A stretch of 47,040 bases of DNA from Candidatus Bathyarchaeota archaeon (GTDB lineage: Archaea > Thermoproteota > Bathyarchaeia > TCS64), in assembly GCA_016783455.1 (NCBI GenBank), contig JADHWN010000014.1, positions 1 to 47,040 on the forward strand, written 5' to 3'. Positions 6,535 to 13,762 of the stretch are shown in pieces. The translations under genes and the position numbers were made by a program. The notes under the pieces are model-generated. The model saw nothing but the letters and a program-made list of their open reading frames with translations, searched no databases and was not told the DNA's origin. Numbering within the stretch: position 1 is the stretch's first letter; each line of letters starts with the position of its first letter.

Positions 6535-7440
6535 TTACAGGTTCACCTTCATGTCTCTGGGTGCGAGGGTGTTGTAGGCCTCGGCGTAGCTGCGGGGGCC
6601 CTCGTGGATGAGGGCGATGAGGGTCTCCCTGCCTCTCTCCCGGTCTATGGTCCGGGCCATGTGGGCGCCGACGACGTAGAAGGCCCTCTCTCTGACGCCT
6701 TTCGTCCAGAGGGTCTCCCTGAGGGCGTCCCGGGGCTGGGTGGAGACGGCGGCGAGGACCTCGTTGACGTTCCCTGTGAGGCGGCGGATGTCGGCGGGGT
6801 TTTCGAGCATCGTGTAGTCGGGGGCGGCGTCGTGGGCTGGGTATATGTCGGTGAGGTTGTAGGAGGCGTATGTGGCCATCCCCTCGTTCTGGAGCCACCA
6901 GAGTACGTGGTCGGCAAGCTGCCGGGGGGTTGCGTCGGGGGGTGTCCCGGAGCCGGTGTCCTGGTGGCTGTGGAAGCCGAAGTGGTAGAGCTCGTGGGCG
7001 ACTATGTTGAGTATGAGGTCCTCGCCGGCCTCCAAGAACTGGGGGTGGCTGAGGTTGACGACGATCCTGCCGGCGGCGCAGAAGGCTCCGGGGACGATGA
7101 GGGCGACTAGGGTTGCCGTGGCTTCGATGGGGGTCTCCGGGGGGAGGAGGGGCGCGATGCGGGGGAAGACTTCTACTTGGAATGTGGGGGCTCGGGCCAT
7201 GATCCTGTCCCGGAGCCTGACGACGGGGTGTGTGTTCCTCTCCTCTTCGCCTTGGTCCGTGAGGGCCGTGAGGTGGGCCTTGATGGCGGCGTGGTCGAGG
7301 GGGGTGCCGCTGTACCTGTGCCAGTCGCTGACGAGGGTGAAGACCTCCTCTTTCCAGAGGGAATCGTAGGAGGCGAGGGTGGGGGCGGGGTCGGTGTAGA
7401 CTCTGGTGATGAAGGAGTCATCGAAGGACACGGAGCTCAA
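6535..7440 (-). CDS. Gluzincin-type zinc metallopeptidase (DUF2268/DUF5700-like)
   Basis: A 301-residue protein with NIVAHELYHFGFHSHQ, giving the zinc motif H149-E150-x-x-H153, followed by WLQNEGMATY with E186 as the third zinc ligand, the gluzincin arrangement. No signal peptide or membrane span is visible, so it is probably intracellular. The segment ALIVPGAFCAAGRIVVNLSH resembles the strand before the active-site helix in putative Zn-dependent proteases of this group. It is the only gene of the unit between tRNA remnants 6478 and 7569. Substrate unknown. Confidence 0.8.
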   Translation of the reverse strand: MSSVSFDDSFITRVYTDPAPTLASYDSLWKEEVFTLVSDWHRYSGTPLDHAAIKAHLTALTDQGEEERNTHPVVRLRDRIMARAPTFQVEVFPRIAPLLPPETPIEATATLVALIVPGAFCAAGRIVVNLSHPQFLEAGEDLILNIVAHELYHFGFHSHQDTGSGTPPDATPRQLADHVLWWLQNEGMATYASYNLTDIYPAHDAAPDYTMLENPADIRRLTGNVNEVLAAVSTQPRDALRETLWTKGVRERAFYVVGAHMARTIDRERGRETLIALIHEGPRSYAEAYNTLAPRDMKVNL

Positions 7441-7568
7441 GATGATCTTAGCATGCGTGTTCTAGGATATTTAAAATGGCAATTGTTCGACGTGGAGGGG
7501 AGTAACGACCTCAGAGACTGGGACAGGGTAAGGGAGTACGCATAGGGTTCGCGGAGTCACTGCGAGAA

Positions 7569-7622
7569 TAGCCCGGGCGAGACTCGAACTCGCGTCGGAG
7601 GGTCCAAAGCCCTCTATCCTTG
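7569..7622 (-). repeat. Best-preserved tRNA-Gln 3'-end remnant (unit D boundary)
   Basis: 53 of 54 bases match the intact tRNA-Gln (11522-11575), running from the discriminator through the T arm, variable loop and whole anticodon arm into the D arm. The 5' D-stem and acceptor strand are missing, so it cannot be a functional tRNA. Directly to its right the composition becomes AT-rich. Confidence 0.9.
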
Positions 7623-7681
7623 ATGAAATTAATTATCGCAGTATTTAATTAATAGTAAAAATGGGGGGGATATGAACTAGG

Positions 7682-7810
7682 ATGGCAAGGCGATGTCCAA
7701 GATGTAGGAAGTACTCCATGTATCCCGCTGGGAAAATAAAAGCTGGACCACGTGGTGGTCTAAGAACTGTGTACTATTGTAGAAATTGTGGATATAGATC
7801 TATCGGATAG
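7682..7810 (+). CDS. Small zinc-ribbon protein, 42 aa
   Basis: Starts with MARRCPRCRKYSMYP and ends with YYCRNCGYRSIG, two CxxC knuckles about 28 residues apart that would bind one Zn2+ as a zinc ribbon. It lies 53 nt before the nuclease-like gene on the same strand in the same unit, so the two may be co-transcribed. Likely a nucleic-acid or protein-contact module; no function can be assigned. Confidence 0.65.
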   Translation: MARRCPRCRKYSMYPAGKIKAGPRGGLRTVYYCRNCGYRSIG

Positions 7811-7863
7811 CGGGGGTTAGGATAATAATTCAATTAATAACGAATTATTATGCTGGTAAAAAT

Positions 7864-8838
7864 ATGAAAATTAAATATTCCAGTACAAAAAAAATAATAA
7901 AAAAATATGAAAAAAATCTAATATCAAATTATGCTTTTAATGATTTTCTTTCTAAACCTTATTTAAGAACATTTATGCAATTATTTATGAAGAGTTTTCA
8001 GGAAAAAGATTATTCACAAACAATAGAAGAATTTTCTAATTTTATAAAAGATAAATTGGAAATAAGCCTTGGTAAACCTCTATTTATAGATATAATATGT
8101 AAAAACTGTAAAAGTGTAATAGATTTATATAATCCGTATAATCAGAAAAAACCTATTGGTATGAAATTATGCTCAAATTGTAGAAATAATATTGAATTAT
8201 CTGAATGTGAAGAAAAATATAATTGGGTTTGTTCAGAAAGTTTCTTGTATCAATTATTAGAAGATTTGTATAACCTTGATATTATTAAAAAAGAATGGTA
8301 TGGCATATGTCAAGATTGTTCTGAGTCTAATACTATAAATTGCACTACTAATCCAATTAGTGATGATGTCGATTTACAGACTATAAAAAATTATATTAGC
8401 GATTTTTATTGTCCTAAATGTAAGAATCTATTTGAAATTAGACCTTTTTATGGATTTAGTAGTACTGATGGAGTCTCTTTCTGGAAAGATGGATATTGGT
8501 TAGAGTGGTATGTTAAAAAATTGTGTATGAAGACGTACTCAAGATCTATTGTAGATCAAGGAGTATTATTAAGTAAAAATGGAGATCAAATAGAAGTTGA
8601 TGTAATAGTAATAAAGAATAATGAATCATATGGTATTGAATGTAAGGGCGCTTCTCCTTATAAAACAATGGACCTTGGTGAAGTCGCTAATGTTTTAAAA
8701 TATTCGGATTATGTAGATAAATCCTATCTGGTGACTACCGGAAAAATAAAACCTCAAGATAGAAAATTTCTTGATGATAATAAAATCTGTGTTATTTCTG
8801 GATTAGATATAGAAAATCTCACTAGCTATTTACATTGA
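7864..8838 (+). CDS. Multi-zinc-ribbon protein with C-terminal PD-(D/E)xK nuclease domain
   Basis: A 324-residue, strongly AT-rich gene unlike its GC-rich neighbours to the left. Residues 79-186 contain four CxxC pairs (79-82, 103-106, 149-152, 183-186), i.e. probably two zinc ribbons. Residues 210-265 form a PD-(D/E)xK core: GYWLEWYVKKL, then IEVDVIVI (D246), NNESYGIECKG (E259, K261). This core resembles the nuclease half of DUF1887 (Card1/Can2) enzymes and other restriction-like nucleases, but no CARF domain is visible. Role in defence is an inference from fold and island context. The ATG at 7864 follows GCTGGTAAAAAT with no clear ribosome binding site. Confidence 0.75.
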   Translation: MKIKYSSTKKIIKKYEKNLISNYAFNDFLSKPYLRTFMQLFMKSFQEKDYSQTIEEFSNFIKDKLEISLGKPLFIDIICKNCKSVIDLYNPYNQKKPIGMKLCSNCRNNIELSECEEKYNWVCSESFLYQLLEDLYNLDIIKKEWYGICQDCSESNTINCTTNPISDDVDLQTIKNYISDFYCPKCKNLFEIRPFYGFSSTDGVSFWKDGYWLEWYVKKLCMKTYSRSIVDQGVLLSKNGDQIEVDVIVIKNNESYGIECKGASPYKTMDLGEVANVLKYSDYVDKSYLVTTGKIKPQDRKFLDDNKICVISGLDIENLTSYLH

Positions 8839-8850
8839 GATTTCTTTATT

Positions 8851-8903
8851 GGTAGCCTGGGCGAGATTCGAACTCGCGTCGGAGGGTCCAAAGCCCTATT
8901 CCT
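8851..8903 (-). repeat. tRNA-Gln 3'-end remnant (unit E boundary)
   Basis: 37 of 38 core positions match; similarity continues through the anticodon arm with a small indel (ccctattcct versus ccctctatcct). Encodes A-CCA. It begins 12 nt after the stop of the nuclease-like gene. Confidence 0.85.
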
Positions 8904-9000
8904 AACTCGTTTTGTAGCTTATCCTTAACATTTCAAAGGTCTTTATTTTCTAAAATAACATAAATAATTATTGAATAGCGTGTGTTATGTGAAAAACGAT

Positions 9001-9756
9001 TTAATATATTGGATCATCATCTAAATGAGATTTCTTAACTGCTTTATTTATGTTGTATTTACTTACAATGGATTCAGTTATTTCATGAAACCATGCAGGG
9101 GAAGTAGGAGATACATATATTTTTTCTATCAGTATATCTAAGTTGACAGGTATATACCGTCCTTTTTCATGAGGTTCTAACATGTGCCAATATTTTCGTT
9201 CTGGCTCATCGTGCATTTTGAGGATAAGTGCCCTTAACTCCTTTTCATGTTCATAACTTTTTCTTTTATGCATAAATGGGTAGAACATATTTTGAAGAGG
9301 TATTCGATCTTTATTATAATCAATATATTTGATTTTACCAATATGTACATCATTATCCTTATATTCATCAAAACATTTCGTGAATCGCTTGAAAGTTGAT
9401 TGAATTGCTACTCCTTCATCACTTTTCAGATAGAGGTTCCACAAAGCGGCTGATTCGTAATCGCTGATATTCCAGCTATTGACTATTATCATTTGTCTGT
9501 TTTCTTTAAGATTTTTAAAAAGGGTCATTAGCCTTTCTTTTTCCGTATTATCTTTAGCCAATTTTTGAAGAAGTGTTACATAGGCATTAGGATACAAACC
9601 TTCGAATTTATCATATTTTTGAGATAGCACTTCAGCTTTAGTGAACCATAGTGCTTTCTTATCTATTAATGAGACAAATTTAGTAAAATCCATATATCTC
9701 CAAATTTTTATATTTTCGTTTTCTGGCTTTATGAAAGCCTTATGTTCTTTATACAT
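9001..9756 (-). CDS. DUF2971 family protein
   Basis: A 251-residue protein with the DUF2971 landmarks: KIWRYMDFTKFVSLIDKKAL near the start, LWFTKAEVLSQKYDKFEG, NSWNISDYESAALWNLYLKS and the HEKELRALIL block. DUF2971 proteins are widespread in mobile and defence islands and have no established reaction. The ATG at 9756 (MYKEHKAF) is preferred over the upstream frame start at 9813 because the small Cys gene ends at 9788 in that space and GGTAGGTC lies just before it. AT-rich like its unit. Confidence 0.8.
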   Translation of the reverse strand: MYKEHKAFIKPENENIKIWRYMDFTKFVSLIDKKALWFTKAEVLSQKYDKFEGLYPNAYVTLLQKLAKDNTEKERLMTLFKNLKENRQMIIVNSWNISDYESAALWNLYLKSDEGVAIQSTFKRFTKCFDEYKDNDVHIGKIKYIDYNKDRIPLQNMFYPFMHKRKSYEHEKELRALILKMHDEPERKYWHMLEPHEKGRYIPVNLDILIEKIYVSPTSPAWFHEITESIVSKYNINKAVKKSHLDDDPIY

Positions 9757-9787
9757 TACTGACCTACCTTCACTTACGTACGCGAGT

Positions 9788-9946
9788 TTATGATTGCATA
9801 GAAATATCCTCAATCTTGTCAGCTATCATCTTAATTGCACACATACCATTATTTTCCTCATACCAAGCACAATTACTGTTCTCACAGGGCATTAAAGAAT
9901 TAAGTGCCATTGTTAGAAGAGGACAGACATTTCTAACTTGTACCAT
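9788..9946 (-). CDS. Small Cys-containing protein, 52 aa
   Basis: Reads MVQVRNVCPLLTMALNSLMP, then CENSNCAWYEENNGMCAIKM, then a short helix. Four Cys in a C-x(12)-C-x(4)-C-x(9)-C order suggest metal binding, similar in style to small 'CPAL..CxxxxCAWW' proteins of archaea and bacteria. It lies 31 nt upstream of the DUF2971 gene on the same strand, so the two form the cargo of this unit. Confidence 0.65.
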   Translation of the reverse strand: MVQVRNVCPLLTMALNSLMPCENSNCAWYEENNGMCAIKMIADKIEDISMQS

Positions 9947-10008
9947 TTTTATCGATCGAAAGTAAAACTAATTTTCGTTGTATAAAAAACCTGCGCGCGT
10001 AGGAAACT

Positions 10009-10044
10009 GGTAGCTCGGACGAGATTCGCCTCCATTCGAAGGGT
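10009..10044 (-). repeat. Degraded tRNA-Gln 3'-end remnant (unit F boundary)
   Basis: GGTAGCTCGGACGAGATTCG keeps the acceptor and T-arm start with two changes; the rest aligns with one gap and several substitutions. Encodes A-CCA. Confidence 0.65.
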
Positions 10045-10207
10045 AAATGCCAACTCCCTCTTCCAGTATTATGCATGGAATATAATTAGTAAATAACTTT
10101 ATTCTGGATTATTTTCTTCAAATAGTAGAAAATACTGTTTAATTTAATCAGAGAAGCCTAATATCTCGGTTATTTACTGTTCACTATAAGTATTACGTGA
10201 TAAAAAA

Positions 10208-10492
10208 TTGGTTGAAGTCCCTGAAGCTGATCATTGTTTAAGACTTGTGGGGATATCCGCTTCTTTATTACCTTTCATTTTAACTATTTTCTTGTTTTTA
10301 TTACAAAATGAGATAAAAGTATACAATACCGTATTCTATTTCCTTTTTATCGGCTTAATACTTTCAATATCATTATCGATTTTTGCTTATATATTTAAGA
10401 CTATTAGGAAACTATTTTTTTACATATCATTGGTTACCGTATTTGTTATTTGGATAATCTGTTTACTCCTTTGGCTAAAAATATCGATATAG
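10208..10492 (+). CDS. Small three-span membrane protein
   Basis: A 94-residue AT-rich gene with three hydrophobic helices (about residues 16-34, 40-62 and 68-90) separated by short charged turns (QNEIK, KTIRKL). The start is uncertain: TTG 10208 is the frame start, and no clear ribosome binding site or TATA box fixes it. No family recognised; small multi-span proteins of this kind occur as effectors in defence islands, but nothing here proves that. It is the only gene of its unit. Confidence 0.6.
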   Translation: MVEVPEADHCLRLVGISASLLPFILTIFLFLLQNEIKVYNTVFYFLFIGLILSISLSIFAYIFKTIRKLFFYISLVTVFVIWIICLLLWLKISI

Positions 10493-10617
10493 TTATTGAC
10501 CTATTTGGTGGATCTGGCAGATTAGGGTTCGCGGTAATAATATGTGGTTGCCCTCCTTGTCAACCTTTCTAAATCCTGCATGCTATGACGGAATAAAGAA
10601 AATCGCATATAGAATAA

Positions 10618-10657
10618 TGGCCTGGGCGAGATTCGAACTCGCGTCCGAGGGTCTAAA
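10618..10657 (-). repeat. tRNA-Gln 3'-end remnant (unit G boundary)
   Basis: 34 of 38 core positions match the intact gene, with two substitutions in the acceptor region and two in the anticodon arm. The 99-residue gene ends 8 nt to its right. Confidence 0.8.
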
Positions 10658-10665
10658 TCCCCTTT

Positions 10666-10965
10666 TCAGGAATTATCTGTTTTTCTCAATAAGCGATATT
10701 TCCTTTGTCTATATGGTGGATTTCTTGGCCTAGGTACATTTCGGTCCATAGAATAGAAAAGGGCCGTTGTTTCACAATCAGGATTCTGCAGGCAATGTTT
10801 CCACGGAAAAACATGATAAGTCTGGTTTGCCCACCCGGGTACAGCCCTTTTAATATCATCAGGATAGAATGGTTCTGTCAGCTTGCCTTTTTCTACTGCA
10901 TCGAGAATTTCTGTTATCAAATCTTTTCCATTTAATACATTACGATGAAACTCACGCCCTGACAT
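10666..10965 (-). CDS. Hypothetical protein, 99 aa
   Basis: Begins MSGREFHRNVLNGKDLITEI and has a helical N-terminal half followed by a basic, proline-containing tail (RPRNPPYRQRKYRLLRK). The middle (DDIKRAVPGWANQTYHVFPW) has the look of a small winged-helix or restriction-associated domain, but I do not recognise the family. AT-rich, co-oriented with the tRNA, and its 3' end abuts the tRNA remnant at 10618. Confidence 0.6.
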   Translation of the reverse strand: MSGREFHRNVLNGKDLITEILDAVEKGKLTEPFYPDDIKRAVPGWANQTYHVFPWKHCLQNPDCETTALFYSMDRNVPRPRNPPYRQRKYRLLRKTDNS

Positions 10966-11010
10966 AATGAATTACTATTTCTAAGTTATTAATAAAAATA
11001 ATAGTAAGTA

Positions 11011-11038
11011 ATTAGAGTATGATTCGAACATGTCGAGA
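11011..11038 (-). repeat. Possible further, internally deleted tRNA-Gln remnant
   Basis: AATTAG followed shortly by GATTCGAAC and TGTCGAGAG recalls the junction and T loop of the intact gene, with most of the acceptor strand missing. It falls exactly between the two small genes of the last unit, where another boundary would be expected. Short match; could be chance. Confidence 0.3.
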
Positions 11039-11043
11039 GAATA

Positions 11044-11463
11044 TTATTTCGTAAAATCGTCTTTAAAACCCATTGTGTGATAATAATGCTTCAGTATTTC
11101 TTCGGCTTGACCTTTTGATAAGAGTTGGAGAGCTTTATCCACAGATCTGTTTTTCTTTAATTCAAAAATTAGCTCTTTCTTATTGGTAACAATATTGCTC
11201 CAAGACCATTCTGGGGCTTTTAATTTTCCTGTTTTATTTGCTAGCCTCAAGAACTTCACTCTGATCATATTAGAACTTAGGGTAGTGCTAAACAGCTTTG
11301 AGATGCTTGATGTACTGGGGGGTCTACCTTCGATATGGCTGTGATATATGTATTCTATAATGGCCAGCATAGCTAACGGTTTCTCTCCATATATTCCATG
11401 ATGAGCTCGTTGAGACAACCTGTCTATGAATAAAGTTATCCTATTTACTTCGATGGGTTCCAT
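11044..11463 (-). CDS. Hypothetical helical protein, possible winged-helix regulator
   Basis: A 139-residue protein starting MEPIEVNRITLFIDRLSQRA. Residues 28-75 (LAMLAIIEYIYHSHIEGRPP, then STSSISKLFSTTLSSNMIRV) fit a winged-helix DNA-binding unit, and the C-terminal third is helical (KALQLLSKGQAEEILKHYYH). It is the cargo next to the intact tRNA-Gln. I checked for the Arg..His-x-x-Arg..Tyr set of tyrosine recombinases and did not find it, so it is not a recognisable integrase. Confidence 0.6.
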   Translation of the reverse strand: MEPIEVNRITLFIDRLSQRAHHGIYGEKPLAMLAIIEYIYHSHIEGRPPSTSSISKLFSTTLSSNMIRVKFLRLANKTGKLKAPEWSWSNIVTNKKELIFELKKNRSVDKALQLLSKGQAEEILKHYYHTMGFKDDFTK

Positions 11464-11521
11464 TTTATTATTATTTTAAATTTATAATATATTATAATTA
11501 CGATATTGATAAAGAAATTAG

Positions 11522-11594
11522 TAGCCCGGGCGAGATTCGAACTCGCGTCGGAGGGTCCAAAGCCCTCTATCCTTGTCCACTAGACGACCGGGCT
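11522..11594 (-). tRNA. trnQ: tRNA-Gln (anticodon TTG)
   Basis: A 73-nt cloverleaf: acceptor AGCCCGG/CCGGGCT (7 bp, perfect), D arm with GTGG in the loop, anticodon stem GAGGG/CCCTC with loop CTTTGGA (anticodon TTG), variable loop CGAC, T arm GCGAG-TTCGAAT-CTCGC, discriminator A. CCA is not encoded (A is followed by CTA). It is the only complete copy in an array of fragments and is the apparent attachment site of the island. Confidence 0.93.
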
Positions 11595-11662
11595 CCAAAA
11601 CCATACACACCCCAAACCGATATAAATCCACACGATACGCCAGTCAACCCTAAGAGCCCCGC

Positions 11663-12776
11663 CTATCCGATAGGGGCATAAGCGGTCGAGCCGACCCGGA
11701 CAATCCTACTCGGGTAGTCGACGTTGAGGTCCCGGAATAATATGTCAACCCGGTACCCCGCGATGTCCCCTCCTGTGTTCCACCTGTAAGTCTGGTCGAA
11801 GGCACCCGTCCATCCAGTGCTATCCGTAGAGAGTCGAATCGGCTCCGCCCTACTGGGAACGGTGCCGCTCCCATCGTAGGACAGCTTGATGACCTCGTAT
11901 CCGTACAGCTCATACCTCTCCGGGTCGAATTGAGGCACGTTCCACTCAAGGTCCACCTGCCCCGTGCGCCAAGCAGACCGAACATCGAGACGTTCAGGCA
12001 GAGCGCGACGCTCTACCTCCAGGCCAACGGGGGGGATCCTGCGGGGGCGGGGGCACGCCTATGAAAGGTGCGGGGGTCTCGTGGGTCCCCGAGGATCCTC
12101 CGGGTTGTGAGGCTTCGTACTCTCTCTGCTGCCTGTACTCGAAACTGACCTTGGATCTGGGTCTCTCTCCCCGATCGGACTTGACGGCGCTTCTACCCCG
12201 CCTAGATCCAACCGTCGAAACGATTGAGACCGCCATCACGAAGGCGAATATCACGGCAGCGGTCCCCACCGCCGCGGCCGTCGTCCCTGATAGCCCAATC
12301 GCCTCCCCGATGAAAGAGAGGGAGGACATGAGGCTCAGCATGGCGTCCACGATCCCCATGATGCCGGACCCCCCGGAGCCCGAGACCCTCGCCACGCTCC
12401 ACCTACCGCCGAGCCCCTGAGCATCCCTATATGTGCCCTCCCCATTGCCATCAGAATAGATCACCCCGGTGAAGGACGCCGAACCACCACCATAGGGAGA
12501 AGGCCCCGTGAAAACCACGTTCCCACTCGAATCCACCGTCCCACTCAAAGCCGACGGGTTGCTAGAGATCCGGCCGCTCCTGACGATGAAACCCGAGTCC
12601 ACCTGACGGGTCTCCCACCCGCTGGGCCCGTTCAGGTTGTAGGCGTAATTATACGTGCCATCGAACGAAGCAGCCCCGACAGGAACAAACGTCAGAGCCA
12701 GCACAAAGCCGACGGCCAGCAGGAACGTAGACAGAAACGCTCGCGTCGCCTTCCCTGATATTTTACTTACCCACAA
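11663..12776 (-). CDS. Secreted/membrane protein with C-terminal fibronectin-III-like domain, frameshifted at a G7 tract
   Basis: The first frame (12776 to 11994) gives a signal peptide/TM (residues 14-36), a beta-rich domain (SFDGTYNYAYNLNGPSGW onward), a second membrane span (about residues 165-190, AAVGTAAVIFAFVMAVSIVS) and a proline-rich linker. It is then cut at residue 260. At the seven-G run 12029-12035 a one-base shift restores PPVGLEVERRALPERLDV leading into VDLEWNVPQFDPERYELYGY, an FN3-like domain ending at 11663. One 370-residue gene with a single-base indel explains both reading frames better than two genes. The cause may be a consensus error or a slipping homopolymer. It lies between the intact tRNA and the orphan 5' half. 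Confidence 0.7.
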
Positions 12777-12830
12777 CTACAATTCACGATATTTTATATA
12801 TAATTTATTTTCAGAGTGGAGAAACCCCAC

Positions 12831-12858
12831 ATCCTTGTCCACTAGACGACCGTGCTCC
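12831..12858 (-). repeat. Orphan 5' half of tRNA-Gln
   Basis: 27 of 28 bases match the 5' acceptor strand and D arm of the intact tRNA-Gln (one G to T change in the acceptor), and identity ends just before the anticodon stem. It marks the right end of the island: the former 5' half separated from its 3' half by insertion at the anticodon region. Confidence 0.85.
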
Positions 12859-12897
12859 CCAAAAACCCATAATAAACCCTACACCCACACCAACACC

Positions 12898-13383
12898 ATG
12901 ACCACCATCCGCCCCGCCACCCCAGCCGACAGACCCCACCTCATCTGCATGAGAAACGCCCTCCAACGCCACCTAGAGGCAGCCAACCCCCGCATCTGGC
13001 ACATCACCCCCCAAGCCCAGCCCCACCTGGAGAAGGAGGTAGACAACTTCCTAAAAGACGAATATACCTACATAGCAGAAGACGCCACCCCCTTCGCCTA
13101 CATCCACGGCAACGTCACCCACCGCACCCACCTCACCCCCACCACCGTCGGACACCTCAACGGCATCTACGTCGACCCACCCCACCGCAGACACGGCACA
13201 GCCACCGCCCTCATCCGCACCCTCCTCCACACATTCCAGGAACAAGGCGCCACAGAGGTCAACCTCAGATACATCATCGGCAACCCAGAAGCCGAAAACC
13301 TCTGGAAAAAACTCGGCCTCACCCCCATCATCATCACCGCCAACACCCCACTCCACGAAATGAAACAAAAACTAAACACGTGA
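12898..13383 (+). CDS. GNAT-family N-acetyltransferase
   Basis: A 161-residue GNAT protein: TTIRPATPADRPHLICMRNA opens the fold, GHLNGIYVDPPHRRHGTATA holds the acetyl-CoA pyrophosphate loop (R-x-x-G-x-A form) and EVNLRYIIGNPEAENLWKKL the C-terminal motif. Members transfer an acetyl group from acetyl-CoA to an amine; substrate unknown. The ATG at 12898 lies about 26 nt after the TATA-like CATAATAAA, fitting a leaderless mRNA. The coding strand is extremely C-rich, shared with the whole stretch to about 16.6 kb. Confidence 0.88.
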   Translation: MTTIRPATPADRPHLICMRNALQRHLEAANPRIWHITPQAQPHLEKEVDNFLKDEYTYIAEDATPFAYIHGNVTHRTHLTPTTVGHLNGIYVDPPHRRHGTATALIRTLLHTFQEQGATEVNLRYIIGNPEAENLWKKLGLTPIIITANTPLHEMKQKLNT

Positions 13384-13501
13384 ACCCCACACCACCCAAC
13401 CACCCCCCCTTCACACGGAACACACAACCCCCGGAACCCTTATCCCCCCCCAGCCACACGCCGAAACCCATAAAGCCCAGCACCCCCAAACCCACCCCAC
13501 C

Positions 13502-13762
13502 ATGCTCGACAAGGAAACCAAGCGCACACTCAAAGCCCAGGCCCACCCCCTCAAACCCCTAGTCCAGATAGGCAGAAACGGCCTCACACCCGCCGCCCTA
13601 GCCAACATAGACAAGGCCCTCACAGACCACACGCTCATCAAGGTCAAGTTCAACGACCACAAAGGACACAAGAAAGAACTATCCAACGAGATCTCCGACA
13701 AGACCAAGGCCGACATCGTCGACCTCATCGGCAACACTCTCATACTCCACAGAGAAACCTAA
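13502..13762 (+). CDS. yhbY: YhbY/CRM-domain RNA-binding protein
   Basis: An 86-residue CRM domain protein: LDKETKRTLKAQAHPLKPLV, then QIGRNGLTPAALANIDKAL with the GxxG RNA-binding loop, and the C-terminal GNTLILHRET strand. In bacteria YhbY associates with the large ribosomal subunit precursor; archaeal single-domain proteins are probably ribosome-assembly factors. CCATAAAG about 30 nt before the ATG suggests a leaderless start. It converges with the molybdopterin gene, the stops sharing 4 nt. Confidence 0.9.
   Translation: MLDKETKRTLKAQAHPLKPLVQIGRNGLTPAALANIDKALTDHTLIKVKFNDHKGHKKELSNEISDKTKADIVDLIGNTLILHRET

Larger units (their letters stand above)
3601..12858. mobile_element. tRNA-Gln-anchored accessory island with repeated tRNA 3'-end remnants
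   Basis: The island holds one intact tRNA-Gln (11522-11594), partial copies of its 3' half at 3894, 4755, 5751, 6478, 7569, 8851, 10009 and 10618, a weaker candidate at 11011, and an orphan 5' half at 12831. All are in the same orientation as the intact gene. Identity usually fades at or near the anticodon loop, and the orphan 5' half stops just before the anticodon stem, so both halves point to one crossover zone. Between copies lie toxin-antitoxin pairs, a nuclease, a peptidase, DUF2971 and orphan small genes, with base composition swinging from GC-rich (3.9-7.5 kb) to AT-rich (7.6-11.5 kb). Serial site-specific integration at the tRNA is the simplest reading; no recombinase gene was recognised inside. 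Confidence 0.85.

Noticed and set aside
10542-10733. 63-codon frame containing WARFELASEG
   Set aside because: It is the translation of the tRNA-Gln remnant at 10618, a known kind of false gene.
11044-11463. Integrase encoded next to the tRNA
   Set aside because: No Arg..HxxR..Tyr set of tyrosine recombinases and no serine-recombinase motif; size is also too small.
3894-11594. CRISPR array interpretation of the regularly recurring short repeats
   Set aside because: Repeats are about 1 kb apart, flank genes, vary in length and are clearly tRNA-Gln fragments.
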